Assembly: GCF_022712195.1 (NCBI RefSeq)
Contig: NZ_JALAGY010000037.1
Coordinates: 1 to 64,000 of the forward strand
Source: Corynebacterium sp.
GTDB lineage: Bacteria > Actinomycetota > Actinomycetes > Mycobacteriales > Mycobacteriaceae
Length of the DNA stretch: 64,000 bases
Direction of reading: 5' to 3'
In this document: positions 37,701 to 45,240 of the stretch, piece after piece
Position numbering within the stretch: position 1 is the stretch's first letter
Layout: the number at the start of each line of letters is the position of its first letter
Translations under genes and position numbers: made by a program
Notes under the pieces: generated by a model
What the model saw: the letters and a program-made list of their open reading frames with translations, nothing else
Databases searched by the model: none
What the model was told of the DNA's origin: nothing

Positions 37701-38520
37701 CGGTCTCGGCTTCGAGTACGGCTACTCCGTGGGCAACATCGACGCCGTGGTGGCCTGGGAGGCGCAGTTCGGTGACTTCGCCAACGGCGCCCAGACCATC
37801 ATCGACCAGTACGTCGCCTCCGGCGAGGCCAAGTGGGGTCAGCTCTCGAGCGTGATCCTGCTGCTGCCCCACGGTTACGAGGGCCAGGGCCCGGACCACT
37901 CCAGCGCCCGCATCGAGCGGTTCCTGCAGATGGCCGCCGAAGGGTCGATGACCATCGCCCAGCCGTCCACCCCTGCGAACCACTTCCACCTGCTGCGTCG
38001 CCACGCCATGGGCACGATGCGTCGTCCGCTGGTGGTCTTCACCCCGAAGTCGATGCTGCGCAACAAGGCCGCGACGTCCTCGGTCGAGGACTTCACCGAG
38101 GTCACGAGCTTCCGCTCCGTGCTCGACGATCCGCGGCTGCGGGACACCGAGGGTAAGCACGAGGACATCACGACGGTCCTTCTCTGCTCGGGCAAGATCT
38201 ACTACGACCTCGAGAAGAAGCGCCAGGAGGACGGCCGCGACGACGTCGCCATCGCCCGCGTGGAGATGCTGCACCCGCTGCCGCACAACCGCATCCGGGA
38301 GGTCCTCGACCGCTACCCGAACGCGGAGTTCCGCTGGGTGCAGGACGAGCCCGCCAACCAGGGTCCCTGGCCGTTCATCGCCCTGAACCTGCCGGAGCGC
38401 ATCGAGGGACTGAAGCTCAAGCGGGTGTCCCGCCGGGCCCAGTCCTCCACGGCGACCGGACTGGCGAAGGTCCACAAGCTCGAGCAGGAACAGCTGCTCA
38501 ACGAGGCTTTCGCGAAGTAG
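34771..38520 (+). CDS. odhA: 2-oxoglutarate dehydrogenase E1/E2-like fusion (OdhA/Kgd)
   Basis: A 1249-residue multifunctional enzyme of the TCA cycle. Residues 1-40 resemble the E1 N-terminus that binds partners; a Pro/Ala/Lys-rich linker follows (about 40-120); then a succinyltransferase (E2-like) catalytic domain without lipoyl domain, with its catalytic His in TYDHRIIQG (about 340). The thiamine-diphosphate E1 follows with GMPHRGRLNVL (about 566), HGDAAFTGLGVVQETIN and GHNESDDPSMTQP. This layout is peculiar to Corynebacteriales, where OdhI/GarA inhibits the enzyme. Start GTG 34771 matches the family N-terminus and has GAGGA at 6 nt. Confidence 0.96.
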   Translation: MNSTNFGQNEWLVDQMYQQFKEDPQSVDPEWRELFNKRPDTVDHTPGTSSPSSTTSGNGGNAAADKAATAPSAAKVNKGTGDAGGKKTTTAPKAAPVAPKKSLSASVNPIPERVAPPAPKGPAEAPTPGEHPLKGAQKSIAKNMDISLEIPTATTVRDMPAKLMFENRAMVNDHLLSRGKGKISFTHIIGWAMVKAVQAHPSMNNSYKVVDGKPVLVTPEHINLGLAIDMVSKNGARNLVVAAIRECETLSFDEFVDAYEDIVKRARVGKLTMDDFSGVTIQLTNPGGIGTRHSVPRLTRGQGTIVGVGAMDYPAEFAGASEDRLAEMGVGKLVTMTSTYDHRIIQGAESGEFLRDISRLLINDEFWDDLFAAMSVPYAPVRWSQDLPNIGVDKSTRVMQLIEAYRSRGHLIADIDPLQWTQPGLPVPDHSDLEIETHGLTLWDYDRSFNVGGFAGREKMTLREVLATLRRAYTLKVGSEYTHILDHDERQWLEEQIEAGQPKLSNPEQKYLLQTLNSAEAFENFLQTKYIGQKRFSLEGAESLIPLLDAAVDSAAEQGLEEVVIGMPHRGRLNVLANIVGKPYSKVFTEFEGNIEPTVAGGSGDVKYHLGQTGQYTQMFGDNDINITLTANPSHLEAVNPVMEGISRAHQDISPNADEYPIMPILMHGDAAFTGLGVVQETINLAKLDGYTVGGTVHVVVNNQIGFTTTPDAGRSTHYVTDLAKGFDAPIFHVNGDDPEAVVWVARLAVEYRRRFGKDVFIDLVCYRRRGHNESDDPSMTQPEMYDRIQDRATVRALYHDTLVGRGELSEEDAQRAADDFQGQLETVFNQVRQAEKDATPAEQTGIAGSQALTRGLDTSISREVLEAVGDAFADVPEGFNVHQRVKPVVKRRQEMTRKGGIDWAFGELLAFSTLAQDGRLVRLAGEDSLRGTFTQRHAVLFDSETTEPYSPLEKLAEESGNGGSFRAYNSPLTEFAGLGFEYGYSVGNIDAVVAWEAQFGDFANGAQTIIDQYVASGEAKWGQLSSVILLLPHGYEGQGPDHSSARIERFLQMAAEGSMTIAQPSTPANHFHLLRRHAMGTMRRPLVVFTPKSMLRNKAATSSVEDFTEVTSFRSVLDDPRLRDTEGKHEDITTVLLCSGKIYYDLEKKRQEDGRDDVAIARVEMLHPLPHNRIREVLDRYPNAEFRWVQDEPANQGPWPFIALNLPERIEGLKLKRVSRRAQSSTATGLAKVHKLEQEQLLNEAFAK

Positions 38521-38532
38521 TACCCGCGCAAG

Positions 38533-38583
38533 GAAGCCCCGGTGGGAAGTGACACGGTTCGTGTCCCTCCCCACCGGGGCTTC
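38533..38583. terminator. Hairpin after odhA
   Basis: GAAGCCCCGGTGGG (38533-38546) pairs with CCCACCGGGGCTTC (38570-38583); a smaller GACAC/GTGTC stem lies inside the loop. It sits between convergent odhA and the lipoprotein gene and could serve both. Confidence 0.75.
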
Positions 38584-38618
38584 TGCTGTCCCCGCCTCCG
38601 GAAGTCGGGGAGCCGCAC

Positions 38619-39221
38619 CTAGCCTGCGTTCTCCTCTGCCAGGTCGTCGCTGGAGACCCCGCCGGCCACGTTGTTCAACGCTCGGCGGTCCGAGCGTTCC
38701 AGTGCCGTCTTGCGGTACACCGCGACCGTGTTCTGCGGCAGCGAGTCGTCACCGCAGCCCACCGCCTCCCCCGGGTCACTCGCCTGCAGGTCGGTCGGCA
38801 GTGCCGAGAACATCGTGGTGTGGGTGATGTCCCGCCACTGGCCGGGGTCCGCGCCCTCGTCGAGTGCGTCCGCGTACAGGCCACGCAGTTCGTCGCCCTT
38901 CGCCGGGTCCAGGACGTCCAGCAGTTCGCCGACGCAGCCGAGGACCACGTTGACGTCCCCTGCACGGAGCTGTTCCAGCCGGTCGGCACTGTCGATGTCC
39001 CGGAACTCCACCGGTCGTCCCGTCGCGGCGAAGGCGTCCTCGTACTTGCCGGACAGCCGTTGCTGGACGGGGTCGTCGGTGAGTCCCAGGCGGATCGGGC
39101 CGGCGGTCTCCTCGTCCATCCGCAGCTGCGCCGGGCCGGTCACCCCCGCCGCCGTGCAGCCGGTCAGCCCGACCGCAGCGGCCGCGCAGAGCGCCGTGGC
39201 CGCCCTCCGGAATCCGCTCAC
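38619..39221 (-). CDS. Small solute-binding-like lipoprotein (OpuAC/OsmoX pattern)
   Basis: About 200 residues. A signal peptide with lipobox VGLTGC near residue 20 predicts a lipidated exported protein. After it, IRLGLTDDPVQQRLSGKYEDAF and LRAGDVNVVLGCVGELLDVLDP resemble the first lobe of glycine-betaine/choline-type (OpuAC) binding proteins, yet the protein is short for a full two-lobe receptor. No ABC ATPase or permease lies nearby. GTG 39221 is preferred (GGGAG at 6 nt); ATG 39227 is the alternative. The small membrane protein gene upstream on the same strand may be cotranscribed. Substrate unknown. Confidence 0.72.
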   Translation of the reverse strand: MSGFRRAATALCAAAAVGLTGCTAAGVTGPAQLRMDEETAGPIRLGLTDDPVQQRLSGKYEDAFAATGRPVEFRDIDSADRLEQLRAGDVNVVLGCVGELLDVLDPAKGDELRGLYADALDEGADPGQWRDITHTTMFSALPTDLQASDPGEAVGCGDDSLPQNTVAVYRKTALERSDRRALNNVAGGVSSDDLAEENAG

Positions 39222-39278
39222 ACCCATCTCCCGTCCGTCCTGTCTCGTCCGTCACCGTGGCCTGTCCCCACCATCATG

Positions 39279-39473
39279 TCACCACCACGCCACGGCGTAG
39301 ACAACCACCAGCGCGAGCCACGGCACCACACCCCACAGCCGCGCTCGGTCCGAGAGCAGGGCTCCGGCCGTCGCCACGACTCCACCCACCGCATGGGGAA
39401 TCCACAACGGGCTGCCCAGCAACGCCAGAATCACCGCGACCCCGCACAGACCGCCGGCGATCAGTCGTGACAT
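39279..39473 (-). CDS. Small membrane protein, 64 aa
   Basis: Two or three hydrophobic helices (LIAGGLCGVAVILALLG, GGVVATAGALL, VVPWLALVVVYAVAWW) fill nearly the whole protein; the C-terminus ends AWW. I do not recognise the family. ATG 39473 has a very good ribosome-binding site, GGGAGGAAACG. The in-frame ATG at 39494 is less likely. It is divergent from the MgtE-N/CBS gene and precedes the lipoprotein gene by 57 nt. Confidence 0.75.
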   Translation of the reverse strand: MSRLIAGGLCGVAVILALLGSPLWIPHAVGGVVATAGALLSDRARLWGVVPWLALVVVYAVAWW

Positions 39474-39515
39474 CGTTTCCTCCCGTGGGTGCACCAGTAC
39501 CTCGCCATCCGCCTA

Positions 39516-39521
39516 AGGATA
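39516..39521 (-). promoter_or_regulatory. Candidate -10 of the small membrane protein gene
   Basis: TATCCT on the minus strand (39521 to 39516), about 40 nt before ATG 39473, leaving a short leader with a strong ribosome-binding site. Confidence 0.35.
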
Positions 39522-39599
39522 CCCCCACCTCTCACCCGGGAAGAAGCGCCGGCGGTGCTGGACCGCAGGTTCACAGCGCGCCCACGGGATACTGTGCCG

Positions 39600-39613
39600 T
39601 AATCTCTAGTTCC
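39600..39613 (+). promoter_or_regulatory. Leaderless-type -10 box of the MgtE-N/CBS gene
   Basis: TAATCT (39600-39605), 8 nt, then ATG 39614. It sets the start and excludes the much longer upstream reading. Confidence 0.55.
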
Positions 39614-40918
39614 ATGAACACCACACGGGTTTTCGCCGGACGTCTGGCCGGCATGCTCCTGCTCGGCGCGGACGGCGAGTCGCTGGGGCGCGTCAGGGAC
39701 GTCGTCCTGACGATCCGGTCGACACGTGCCGTCGCACTGGGGCTGGTCGCCGAGGTCGCCGGTAAACGCAGGATCTTCCTGCCCATGGGGCGGGTCACCT
39801 CCATCGACCCCAAGGAGGTCACGCTCAACACCAGTTCGGTGAACCTGCGGCCGTTCCGTTCCCGCGCCGGCGAGCTCACGGTGATGGAGGACCTCATCGG
39901 GGCGAAGGTGCACACCGACGACCCCGAGTTCAGCCACCTGGCTGGCCGCGCCGTGGAGATCTCCGATGTCGAGCTTGAACGTACCCGCAGCCGCGAGTGG
40001 GAGCTGAGCCGGGTCGCGGTGATCACCCGGGGCAGGCTCGGACGTCGCTCCACCCCCGCGGTGATCCCTTTCATGCACGTCCACGGCCTGTCGGCCTCCG
40101 GCGCAGGTCCCCGCGACATGGACGCCGAACTCATCGCCGAGTTCACCACCATGCGCAACGCCGACATCGCCCACGCACTGCGGGACATGTCCGCCGAGCG
40201 TCGGATCCGCATCGCATCGGAACTGGACGACGAACGTCTCGCCGACGTCATCGCCGAGCTGCCCGACGACGAGCAGACGGAGATCGTCGAGGAACTCAAC
40301 ATCGAACGCGCCGCCACGGTCCTGGAGGAGATGGACCCCGACGACGCCGCCGACCTCCTCGGCGAGCTCCCCGGCGACAAAGCCGACGTCCTGCTGGAGC
40401 TGATGGACCCCGAGGAGTCTGAACCGGTGCGTCGCCTGATGAGCTTCACCCCCGACACCGTCGGCGCCCTGATGACCTCGGAAGCCATCATCCTGACCCC
40501 ACAGGCGACGGTGGCGGAGGCCCTGGCACACGCCCGCAACCCCGAGGTGCCGCTCTCCCTGAGCTCGCTGATCTTCGTGGTGCGCCCTCCCCAGGCCACC
40601 CCGACCGGGCGCTACCTGGGATGCGTGCACCTGCAGAAGCTGCTGCGCGAGCCTCCGTCGTCCCTCGTCGGCGGCATCCTGGACCTCGAACTGCCCGCGC
40701 TGCACCCCGAGGACACCGAGGAGACCGCCGCCCGGTACTTCGCCACCTACAATCTCGTCTCGGCGCCGGTGCTCGACGAGGACGGCCACCTTCTCGGCGT
40801 CGTCGGCGTCGACGACCTCCTCGACCACCTGCTGCCGGAGAACTGGCGCGACGAGGACTGGCGGAGCAACCGGACCACCGTGAACGGACCATCCACCCCG
40901 ACCACCGGACGAGAGTGA
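39614..40918 (+). CDS. MgtE N-domain plus CBS protein without channel domain
   Basis: A 434-residue soluble protein. The first 150 residues look like two PRC-barrel-like beta domains (VFAGRLAGMLLLGADGESLGRV). A superhelical MgtE intracellular N-domain follows (about 200-290) with repeated acidic helices such as LADVIAELPDDEQTEIVEEL and ATVLEEMDPDDAADLLGEL. Two CBS motifs come next (GALMTSEAIILTP, about 295-350; LVSAPVLDEDGHLLGVVGVDDLL, about 380-410). The five-helix Mg channel of true MgtE is missing, so on its own it cannot transport. A similar protein lies at this position in mycobacteria (Rv1232c region). The DUF1003 membrane protein starts 7 nt later. Confidence 0.85.
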   Translation: MNTTRVFAGRLAGMLLLGADGESLGRVRDVVLTIRSTRAVALGLVAEVAGKRRIFLPMGRVTSIDPKEVTLNTSSVNLRPFRSRAGELTVMEDLIGAKVHTDDPEFSHLAGRAVEISDVELERTRSREWELSRVAVITRGRLGRRSTPAVIPFMHVHGLSASGAGPRDMDAELIAEFTTMRNADIAHALRDMSAERRIRIASELDDERLADVIAELPDDEQTEIVEELNIERAATVLEEMDPDDAADLLGELPGDKADVLLELMDPEESEPVRRLMSFTPDTVGALMTSEAIILTPQATVAEALAHARNPEVPLSLSSLIFVVRPPQATPTGRYLGCVHLQKLLREPPSSLVGGILDLELPALHPEDTEETAARYFATYNLVSAPVLDEDGHLLGVVGVDDLLDHLLPENWRDEDWRSNRTTVNGPSTPTTGRE

Positions 40919-40925
40919 GAGCACC

Positions 40926-41462
40926 ATGCCCGACAACTTCTCCAGGACCGAACTGGACACTCCCTCCACCGGTCCCCGACGCCGGCTCATCGCCTACAAC
41001 GACGACGCCGTCGGAGTGGGCGCGGAGAAGGTCGCCCGCTTCCTCGGCACCGGGCGCTACCTCATGTGGCAGTCGGTCATCGTGGTGGTCTGGATCTGCC
41101 TCAACGTGGGCGGGTTCTGGTGGAACTGGGACCCTTACCCCTTCATCCTGCTCAACCTGGCCTTCTCCACCCAGGCGGCCTACGCCGCCCCGTTGATCCT
41201 GCTGGCCCAGAACCGCCAGGACGACCGGGACAGGGTCTCACTCAACGAGGACCGCCGACGTGCCGAGGAGACCAAGGCCGACACCGAGTTCCTCGCCCGC
41301 GAACTCGCCGGCCTGCGTATCGCCGTCGGTGAGAACGTGACCCGCGACTACCTCCGCCGCGAACTCGACGACCTCGGCGACATGCTCCGTCGCATCGAGG
41401 ACAAGCTGGAGGACCAGCGCAACGACGACCGCACCGACGGAGGGGTCCCTGACCGTCCCTGA
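40926..41462 (+). CDS. DUF1003 membrane protein
   Basis: A 178-residue protein with two central helices (SVIVVVWICLNVGGFWW and FILLNLAFSTQAAYAAPLIL) and the family hallmark WDPYPFILLNL plus APLILLAQNRQDDRDR. The C-terminal 80 residues form a charged helix or coiled coil (LARELAGLR, RRELDDLGDMLRRIEDKL). The family has no established function. It begins 7 nt after the MgtE-N/CBS gene, so the two are probably translated together and may form one complex. ATG 40926. Confidence 0.9.
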   Translation: MPDNFSRTELDTPSTGPRRRLIAYNDDAVGVGAEKVARFLGTGRYLMWQSVIVVVWICLNVGGFWWNWDPYPFILLNLAFSTQAAYAAPLILLAQNRQDDRDRVSLNEDRRRAEETKADTEFLARELAGLRIAVGENVTRDYLRRELDDLGDMLRRIEDKLEDQRNDDRTDGGVPDRP

Positions 41463-41496
41463 CCGCCCCTGACCGGCCCTTGCCGTGGCCCGCACA

Positions 41497-41533
41497 TTGG
41501 CCCTGAACTGGGGTGGGCGTATCATCGGGGGCA
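41497..41533 (+). promoter_or_regulatory. mrp promoter, leaderless type with clear -35
   Basis: TTGGCC (41497-41502), a 17-nt spacer, TATCAT (41520-41525), 8 nt, then ATG 41534. This is the best complete example of the start-site pattern in the window. Confidence 0.7.
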
Positions 41534-42664
41534 ATGTCTACTGTCACTGAATCAGCGGTTCGCAGTGCCCTGGCCACTGTCGAGGACCCGGAACTCAACA
41601 AGCCCATCACCGAACTGGGCATGGTCAAGTCGATCGACGTCGACGGCGACCACGTCGCGGTGGAGATCTACCTCACCATCGCCGGCTGCCCCATGAAGTC
41701 GACCCTGACGACCCGCACCCGTGAGGCCGCCGAAGGCGTGGAGGGCGTCGCGCGTGCCACGGTGACCACCGACGTGATGAGCGACGAACAACGCCGGGAA
41801 CTGCGCACCAGACTGCGTGGCAGTGCCGCGGAGCCGGTCATCCCCTTCGCCCAGCCGGAGTCGACGACGCGTGTCTTCGCCGTGGCCTCCGGTAAGGGCG
41901 GCGTCGGCAAGTCCTCGGTGACGGTCAACCTCGCCACCGCACTGGCCAAACGCGGCCTGCAGGTCGGTGTGGTCGACGCGGACATCTACGGCCATTCGGT
42001 GCCGCACATGATGGGTTCGGACCACCGTCCCCACCAGGTGGACGACATGATCATCCCGCCGCAGGCCCACGGTGTGAAGATCATGTCCATCGGCCACTTC
42101 CTCGAGGGCAACTCACCGGTCGTGTGGCGTGGACCGATGCTGCACCGGGCGATCCAGCAGTTCCTCGCCGACGTGTTCTGGGGTGATCTGGACATCCTGC
42201 TGCTCGACCTTCCCCCGGGAACCGGCGATGTGGCGATCTCGGTCGCCCAGCTGGTCCCGAACGCCGAGCTTCTCATCGTGACCACCCCGCAGGCCGCGGC
42301 CGCGGAGGTCGCCGAACGTGCCGGCAGCATCTCCCAGCAGACCCGGCAGCGCATCGGCGGGGTCATCGAGAACATGAGCTGGATGGACATGCCGGACGGC
42401 ACCCGCATGGAGATCTTCGGTGCCGGTGGCGGTCAGGTCGTGGCCGACCACCTCAGTGAGCTCACCGGTGCCGAGGTGCCCCTGATGGGGCAGATCCCAC
42501 TGGACCCGAACCTGCGCATCGGCGGGGACCTCGGCAACCCGATCGCCATGTCTGAACCGGACTCCCCGGCCGGCAAGGCACTGGGGGAGATCGCGGAGAA
42601 GCTGGCCACCCGGCGTCAGTCGCTGGCAGGTCGCCCGCTGAATCTCGGCGTCGCCGGGCAGTAG
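41534..42664 (+). CDS. mrp: Mrp/ApbC/NBP35-type Fe-S cluster carrier ATPase
   Basis: A 376-residue P-loop ATPase that carries and transfers iron-sulfur clusters. An N-terminal MIP18/DUF59 domain (1-90; DPELNKPITELGMV) precedes the deviant Walker A SGKGGVGKSSVTVN (about 119-132), ADIYGHSVPHMMG, DILLLDLPPGTGDVAIS and GVIENMSWM. The C-terminal CxxC of many Mrp proteins is not present: the stretch after ENMSW reads MDMPDGTRMEIFG, as in other actinobacterial members. It converges on tatB, with only 30 nt between the stops. Confidence 0.93.
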   Translation: MSTVTESAVRSALATVEDPELNKPITELGMVKSIDVDGDHVAVEIYLTIAGCPMKSTLTTRTREAAEGVEGVARATVTTDVMSDEQRRELRTRLRGSAAEPVIPFAQPESTTRVFAVASGKGGVGKSSVTVNLATALAKRGLQVGVVDADIYGHSVPHMMGSDHRPHQVDDMIIPPQAHGVKIMSIGHFLEGNSPVVWRGPMLHRAIQQFLADVFWGDLDILLLDLPPGTGDVAISVAQLVPNAELLIVTTPQAAAAEVAERAGSISQQTRQRIGGVIENMSWMDMPDGTRMEIFGAGGGQVVADHLSELTGAEVPLMGQIPLDPNLRIGGDLGNPIAMSEPDSPAGKALGEIAEKLATRRQSLAGRPLNLGVAGQ

Positions 42665-42694
42665 ACCGCCCCGGCCCCTCTCTACCGCCGCGCC

Positions 42695-43216
42695 CTACAG
42701 GGTGTCGTCGAGGTTGCCGGGGGAGCTCCAGTCCCGCGACTGGCCGACCTCGTCCTGCTGGGGAAGTTCGACCCGCTCCTCCCCCGTGGCATGGCCCTCC
42801 GCGCCGGCGGTGGCACCGTCCGATGTCGAGGGCACCTCGCTCGGCCGGGGCGGGTTCTTCGGCGCCGACCCGGAGATCTGTGCGGTGGTCCCACGGACAG
42901 CGCCGGTGACGTCCTTCGCCGTGGACTCCAGGTCGGTGAGGAAGCTGTCGTCGTCGTCCAGCAGGGTCTTCGTGATGAATCCGCGGGCGCCCATCTGACG
43001 CACGCTGTTGAGCTGCGACAGTGGCTTACGGAACTCCTCGAAGTCCTCGCCGAAGTCCTGGTCCAGTTCCTGGCGGGCGTTGGCGATGGCGTTCCGTGCC
43101 GCGAGGAGCAGTGCCTTGAGGTCGGTGATCAACCGGGGCAGCCGTTCAGGTCCGACGACGATAATGCCCACGACAATCAGGACGAGGACCTCGCCCCACC
43201 CGACGCTGGAGAACAC
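42695..43216 (-). CDS. tatB: Sec-independent translocase subunit TatB
   Basis: A 173-residue protein with an N-terminal helix [22 protein letters not shown] (6-27) ending in the TatA/B GPERLP hinge, followed by an amphipathic helix ([27 protein letters not shown]). The long Ser/Pro/Glu-rich C-terminal tail is disordered and typical of TatB. It works with TatA and TatC to export folded proteins with twin-arginine signals. GTG start 43216; 40 nt after cseE, so it belongs to the sigE-cseE-tatB operon. Confidence 0.9.
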   Translation of the reverse strand: MFSSVGWGEVLVLIVVGIIVVGPERLPRLITDLKALLLAARNAIANARQELDQDFGEDFEEFRKPLSQLNSVRQMGARGFITKTLLDDDDSFLTDLESTAKDVTGAVRGTTAQISGSAPKNPPRPSEVPSTSDGATAGAEGHATGEERVELPQQDEVGQSRDWSSPGNLDDTL

Positions 43217-43256
43217 CAGTCACGCCTTTCTCTCGACACTGCCGACGGGACTGATT

Positions 43257-43688
43257 CTAACCCTCACGGTCCGGGCGCGACGATTTCGCCTGTGGCTTCG
43301 CCACCTTCGTCCCCCTGGTGGTCCGTCGCTGCACCTTGCGCGCCACCGCGGCCATCCGTCCGGTGATGCTGTCGGGGCGACGGCACCCGTCGATCCCCAC
43401 GGAGTCGTGCTGCGGGTCAGGGCTCTCCCCGGTAGCGCAGGCGTCTGGAATCTGGACCAGTCGGCTCAGCAGACGGCCGGAGGCGTGGACCTGGTCCATC
43501 GGGATACTGCCGCGCAGCAGTTCGGACGCCTGGCGCTGTTCCCGGACCTCGTCCCGGCACTCCTCGCAGTGCACCAGGTGGATCCTCGCCCGGTGCTCCG
43601 CCCCGCGGGTCAGTTCCCCGTCGACCAGTGCTGCGACGACCTCAGGAGTCAGATGTCCCACATCCGACAGTTTCCCGACTTCCGACAT
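43257..43688 (-). CDS. cseE: Zinc-type anti-sigma factor of SigE
   Basis: A 143-residue soluble ZAS-type anti-sigma factor expected to bind and hold SigE. The zinc motif H-x3-C-x2-C is HLVHCEEC (H37, C41, C44), with a further His at 32. The N-terminal GHLTPEVVAALVDGEL helix is typical of the class. The basic C-terminus (KVQRRTTRGTKVAKPQAK) has no membrane helix. Located 58 nt after sigE, as CseE is in C. glutamicum and RseA in mycobacteria. Confidence 0.9.
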   Translation of the reverse strand: MSEVGKLSDVGHLTPEVVAALVDGELTRGAEHRARIHLVHCEECRDEVREQRQASELLRGSIPMDQVHASGRLLSRLVQIPDACATGESPDPQHDSVGIDGCRRPDSITGRMAAVARKVQRRTTRGTKVAKPQAKSSRPDREG

Positions 43689-43746
43689 GACTGGACCTCC
43701 TTGACGACTCGCACGCCGCGCGTCTCATCTACCGTCGATGATAGCG

Positions 43747-44334
43747 CTAGGACTGTGGAACGTAGCTGAGCTCACCGGCGGACCGGGCGAGACTGGCCCG
43801 GAGCTGCGTGCGTGCGCGGTGGATACGCGAGCGTACCGTACCCATCTTCAGGCCGAGGGTGTCGGCGATCTCCTCGTAGGTCATGTCGAGCCCGTCGCAC
43901 AGGATCACGGCGACCCGGAACTCCGGGCTGAGGTCGTCGAGGGCGCGCTCCAGGGCCGGGTCGAGGTTGTTCATCTCGAAGGCGCCCTCCGGGCCGACCC
44001 GGGTGCCCTCGACCCGGTCGTAGTCCTCCGGCAGCGCCTCCATGCGGATGGTCCCGCGGTGCCGCACCATGTCGAGGAAGAGGTTGGTGGTGATGCGGTG
44101 CAACCACCCTGAGAAGGTGCCCGGCCGGTAGGACTTCAGCGACCGGAACGCCCGCATGAACGTGTCCTGGGTGAGGTCCTCGGCGTCCTGCCGGTCACCG
44201 CTGAGCCGGTAGGCCAGCCGGTAGACGCTGTCCGCATGCTCCTCGACGAGTTCACTCCAGGACGGCATCGCGCCTTCGCCCCGGTCGAAGGCGCCGGTCA
44301 CCCCGTCCGTTCCGGGGGCTGCTGCGGTGTTCAT
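43747..44334 (-). CDS. sigE: ECF sigma factor SigE
   Basis: A 195-residue extracytoplasmic-function sigma factor for envelope and heat stress. Region 2 is [22 protein letters not shown] and [20 protein letters not shown]; region 4 is [20 protein letters not shown] then [21 protein letters not shown], the DNA-binding helix-turn-helix. The ATG at 44334 is preferred; ATG 44343 adds three residues and has AGG immediately adjacent. A very good housekeeping promoter lies upstream. It heads sigE-cseE-tatB and is divergent from an O-methyltransferase, the same arrangement as in mycobacteria. Confidence 0.94.
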   Translation of the reverse strand: MNTAAAPGTDGVTGAFDRGEGAMPSWSELVEEHADSVYRLAYRLSGDRQDAEDLTQDTFMRAFRSLKSYRPGTFSGWLHRITTNLFLDMVRHRGTIRMEALPEDYDRVEGTRVGPEGAFEMNNLDPALERALDDLSPEFRVAVILCDGLDMTYEEIADTLGLKMGTVRSRIHRARTQLRASLARSAGELSYVPQS

Positions 44335-44426
44335 GGTTACCATCCTGACGCACGTCCATTACCTTTGTGTGCCCGGGCGCTTCGGGTTCGCTGTGAGTAC
44401 CCGGCAGCAGAGGCTTTCGTCCTCAA

Positions 44427-44456
44427 AATATACCCGGCCGGCCCGCCGTGTGTAAA
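44427..44456 (-). promoter_or_regulatory. SigA-type promoter of sigE
   Basis: On the minus strand TTTACA (44456 to 44451), an 18-nt spacer and TATATT (44432 to 44427): five of six consensus bases in each box. The leader would be about 80-90 nt. An ECF-type autoregulatory promoter was not evident to me. Confidence 0.7.
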
Positions 44457-44487
44457 GGTGTCACTCACGCCACATCAAGCACAGTTT

Positions 44488-44499
44488 TCCCACGTGGGA
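44488..44499. promoter_or_regulatory. 12-bp palindrome between sigE and methyltransferase promoters
   Basis: TCCCACGTGGGA is a perfect palindrome flanked by TTTT and a nearby AAAA. It lies 32 nt upstream of the sigE -35 and about 65 nt upstream of the methyltransferase -10, a good place for a shared operator. Confidence 0.45.
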
Positions 44500-44564
44500 C
44501 GGCAAAAGTGCGCTGTCCTCCCGACTCGCCGGGGGCGGTCACCACATCAACTGCTCAGCACACC

Positions 44565-44577
44565 TACAGTTACACCC
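44565..44577 (+). promoter_or_regulatory. Leaderless-type -10 box of the O-methyltransferase
   Basis: TACAGT (44565-44570), 7 nt, then GTG 44578. It decides the start against the longer reading that overlaps sigE. Confidence 0.5.
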
Positions 44578-45234
44578 GTGAACGCAGAATCCCGCTCCGC
44601 CCTCGACGCCGTCCGCGACTACGTCAACAGCACAGCCGCCTCCGACGAGTCCCTCGACGCTGCCCGCGATTCAGCTGCTGAGTACGGGCTGCTCACCCCC
44701 GACGCCATGACCGGTGAGTTCCTCACCTTTCTGGCGGCGCAGATCACCACCCCGTCCCCCACGGCGGTGGTGATGTCCCCGGCCTTCGGGGTGATCGGCC
44801 TGCACCTCTTCGCCGGGTTCCCCGACAACGGACACGTCACCTGCATCGACCCGGAGGTCCAGCACCAGGCACTGGCGCGCAACGCCTTCTCCCTGGCCGG
44901 CATCCGGTCGAACGCCTACCGCTTCCTGCCGTCGGCCCCGCTGGTCGGCGTCTCACGCCTGGCCACCGACGCCTACGACATCATCGTCTCGCAGTCGATG
45001 ACCGAGCACCTCACCGCCACGATCGACGCCGCCCTGCCCGTCCTCCGCCCCGGCGGCGTTCTGGTCCTGCTGGACTCACTGCTCGACGGCACCCTGGCCG
45101 ACCCTGACCACACCGACCGGCAGACCCGCGCCGCCGGCGACGCCGAGGAGCACCTGCGTTCCCTCGACGGCGTCACCGTGGCCCGCCTGCCGCTGGGTGC
45201 CGGATGCACGGTCATCACCAAGCACGGCGCCTGA
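44578..45234 (+). CDS. SAM-dependent O-methyltransferase (Rv1220c-like)
   Basis: A 218-residue class I methyltransferase of the catechol-type O-methyltransferase group. The N-terminal helical part is LDAVRDYVNST; the SAM fold shows AVVMSPAFGVIGLHLFAGF and HVTCIDPEVQHQALARNAF, then YDIIVSQ and LPVLRPGGVLVLLDSLLDG. Compared with typical members motif I is SPAFGVIGLHL rather than the usual EIGT.GYS, which is also the pattern of its actinobacterial relatives. It is divergent from sigE, as in M. tuberculosis. Methyl acceptor unknown. Confidence 0.82.
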   Translation: MNAESRSALDAVRDYVNSTAASDESLDAARDSAAEYGLLTPDAMTGEFLTFLAAQITTPSPTAVVMSPAFGVIGLHLFAGFPDNGHVTCIDPEVQHQALARNAFSLAGIRSNAYRFLPSAPLVGVSRLATDAYDIIVSQSMTEHLTATIDAALPVLRPGGVLVLLDSLLDGTLADPDHTDRQTRAAGDAEEHLRSLDGVTVARLPLGAGCTVITKHGA

Positions 45235-45240
45235 CGGCCG

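Noticed and set aside
34915..38574. 1219-codon open frame opposite odhA
   Set aside because: It mirrors the third-position GC bias of odhA, overlaps it completely and has no recognisable domain; odhA is certain.
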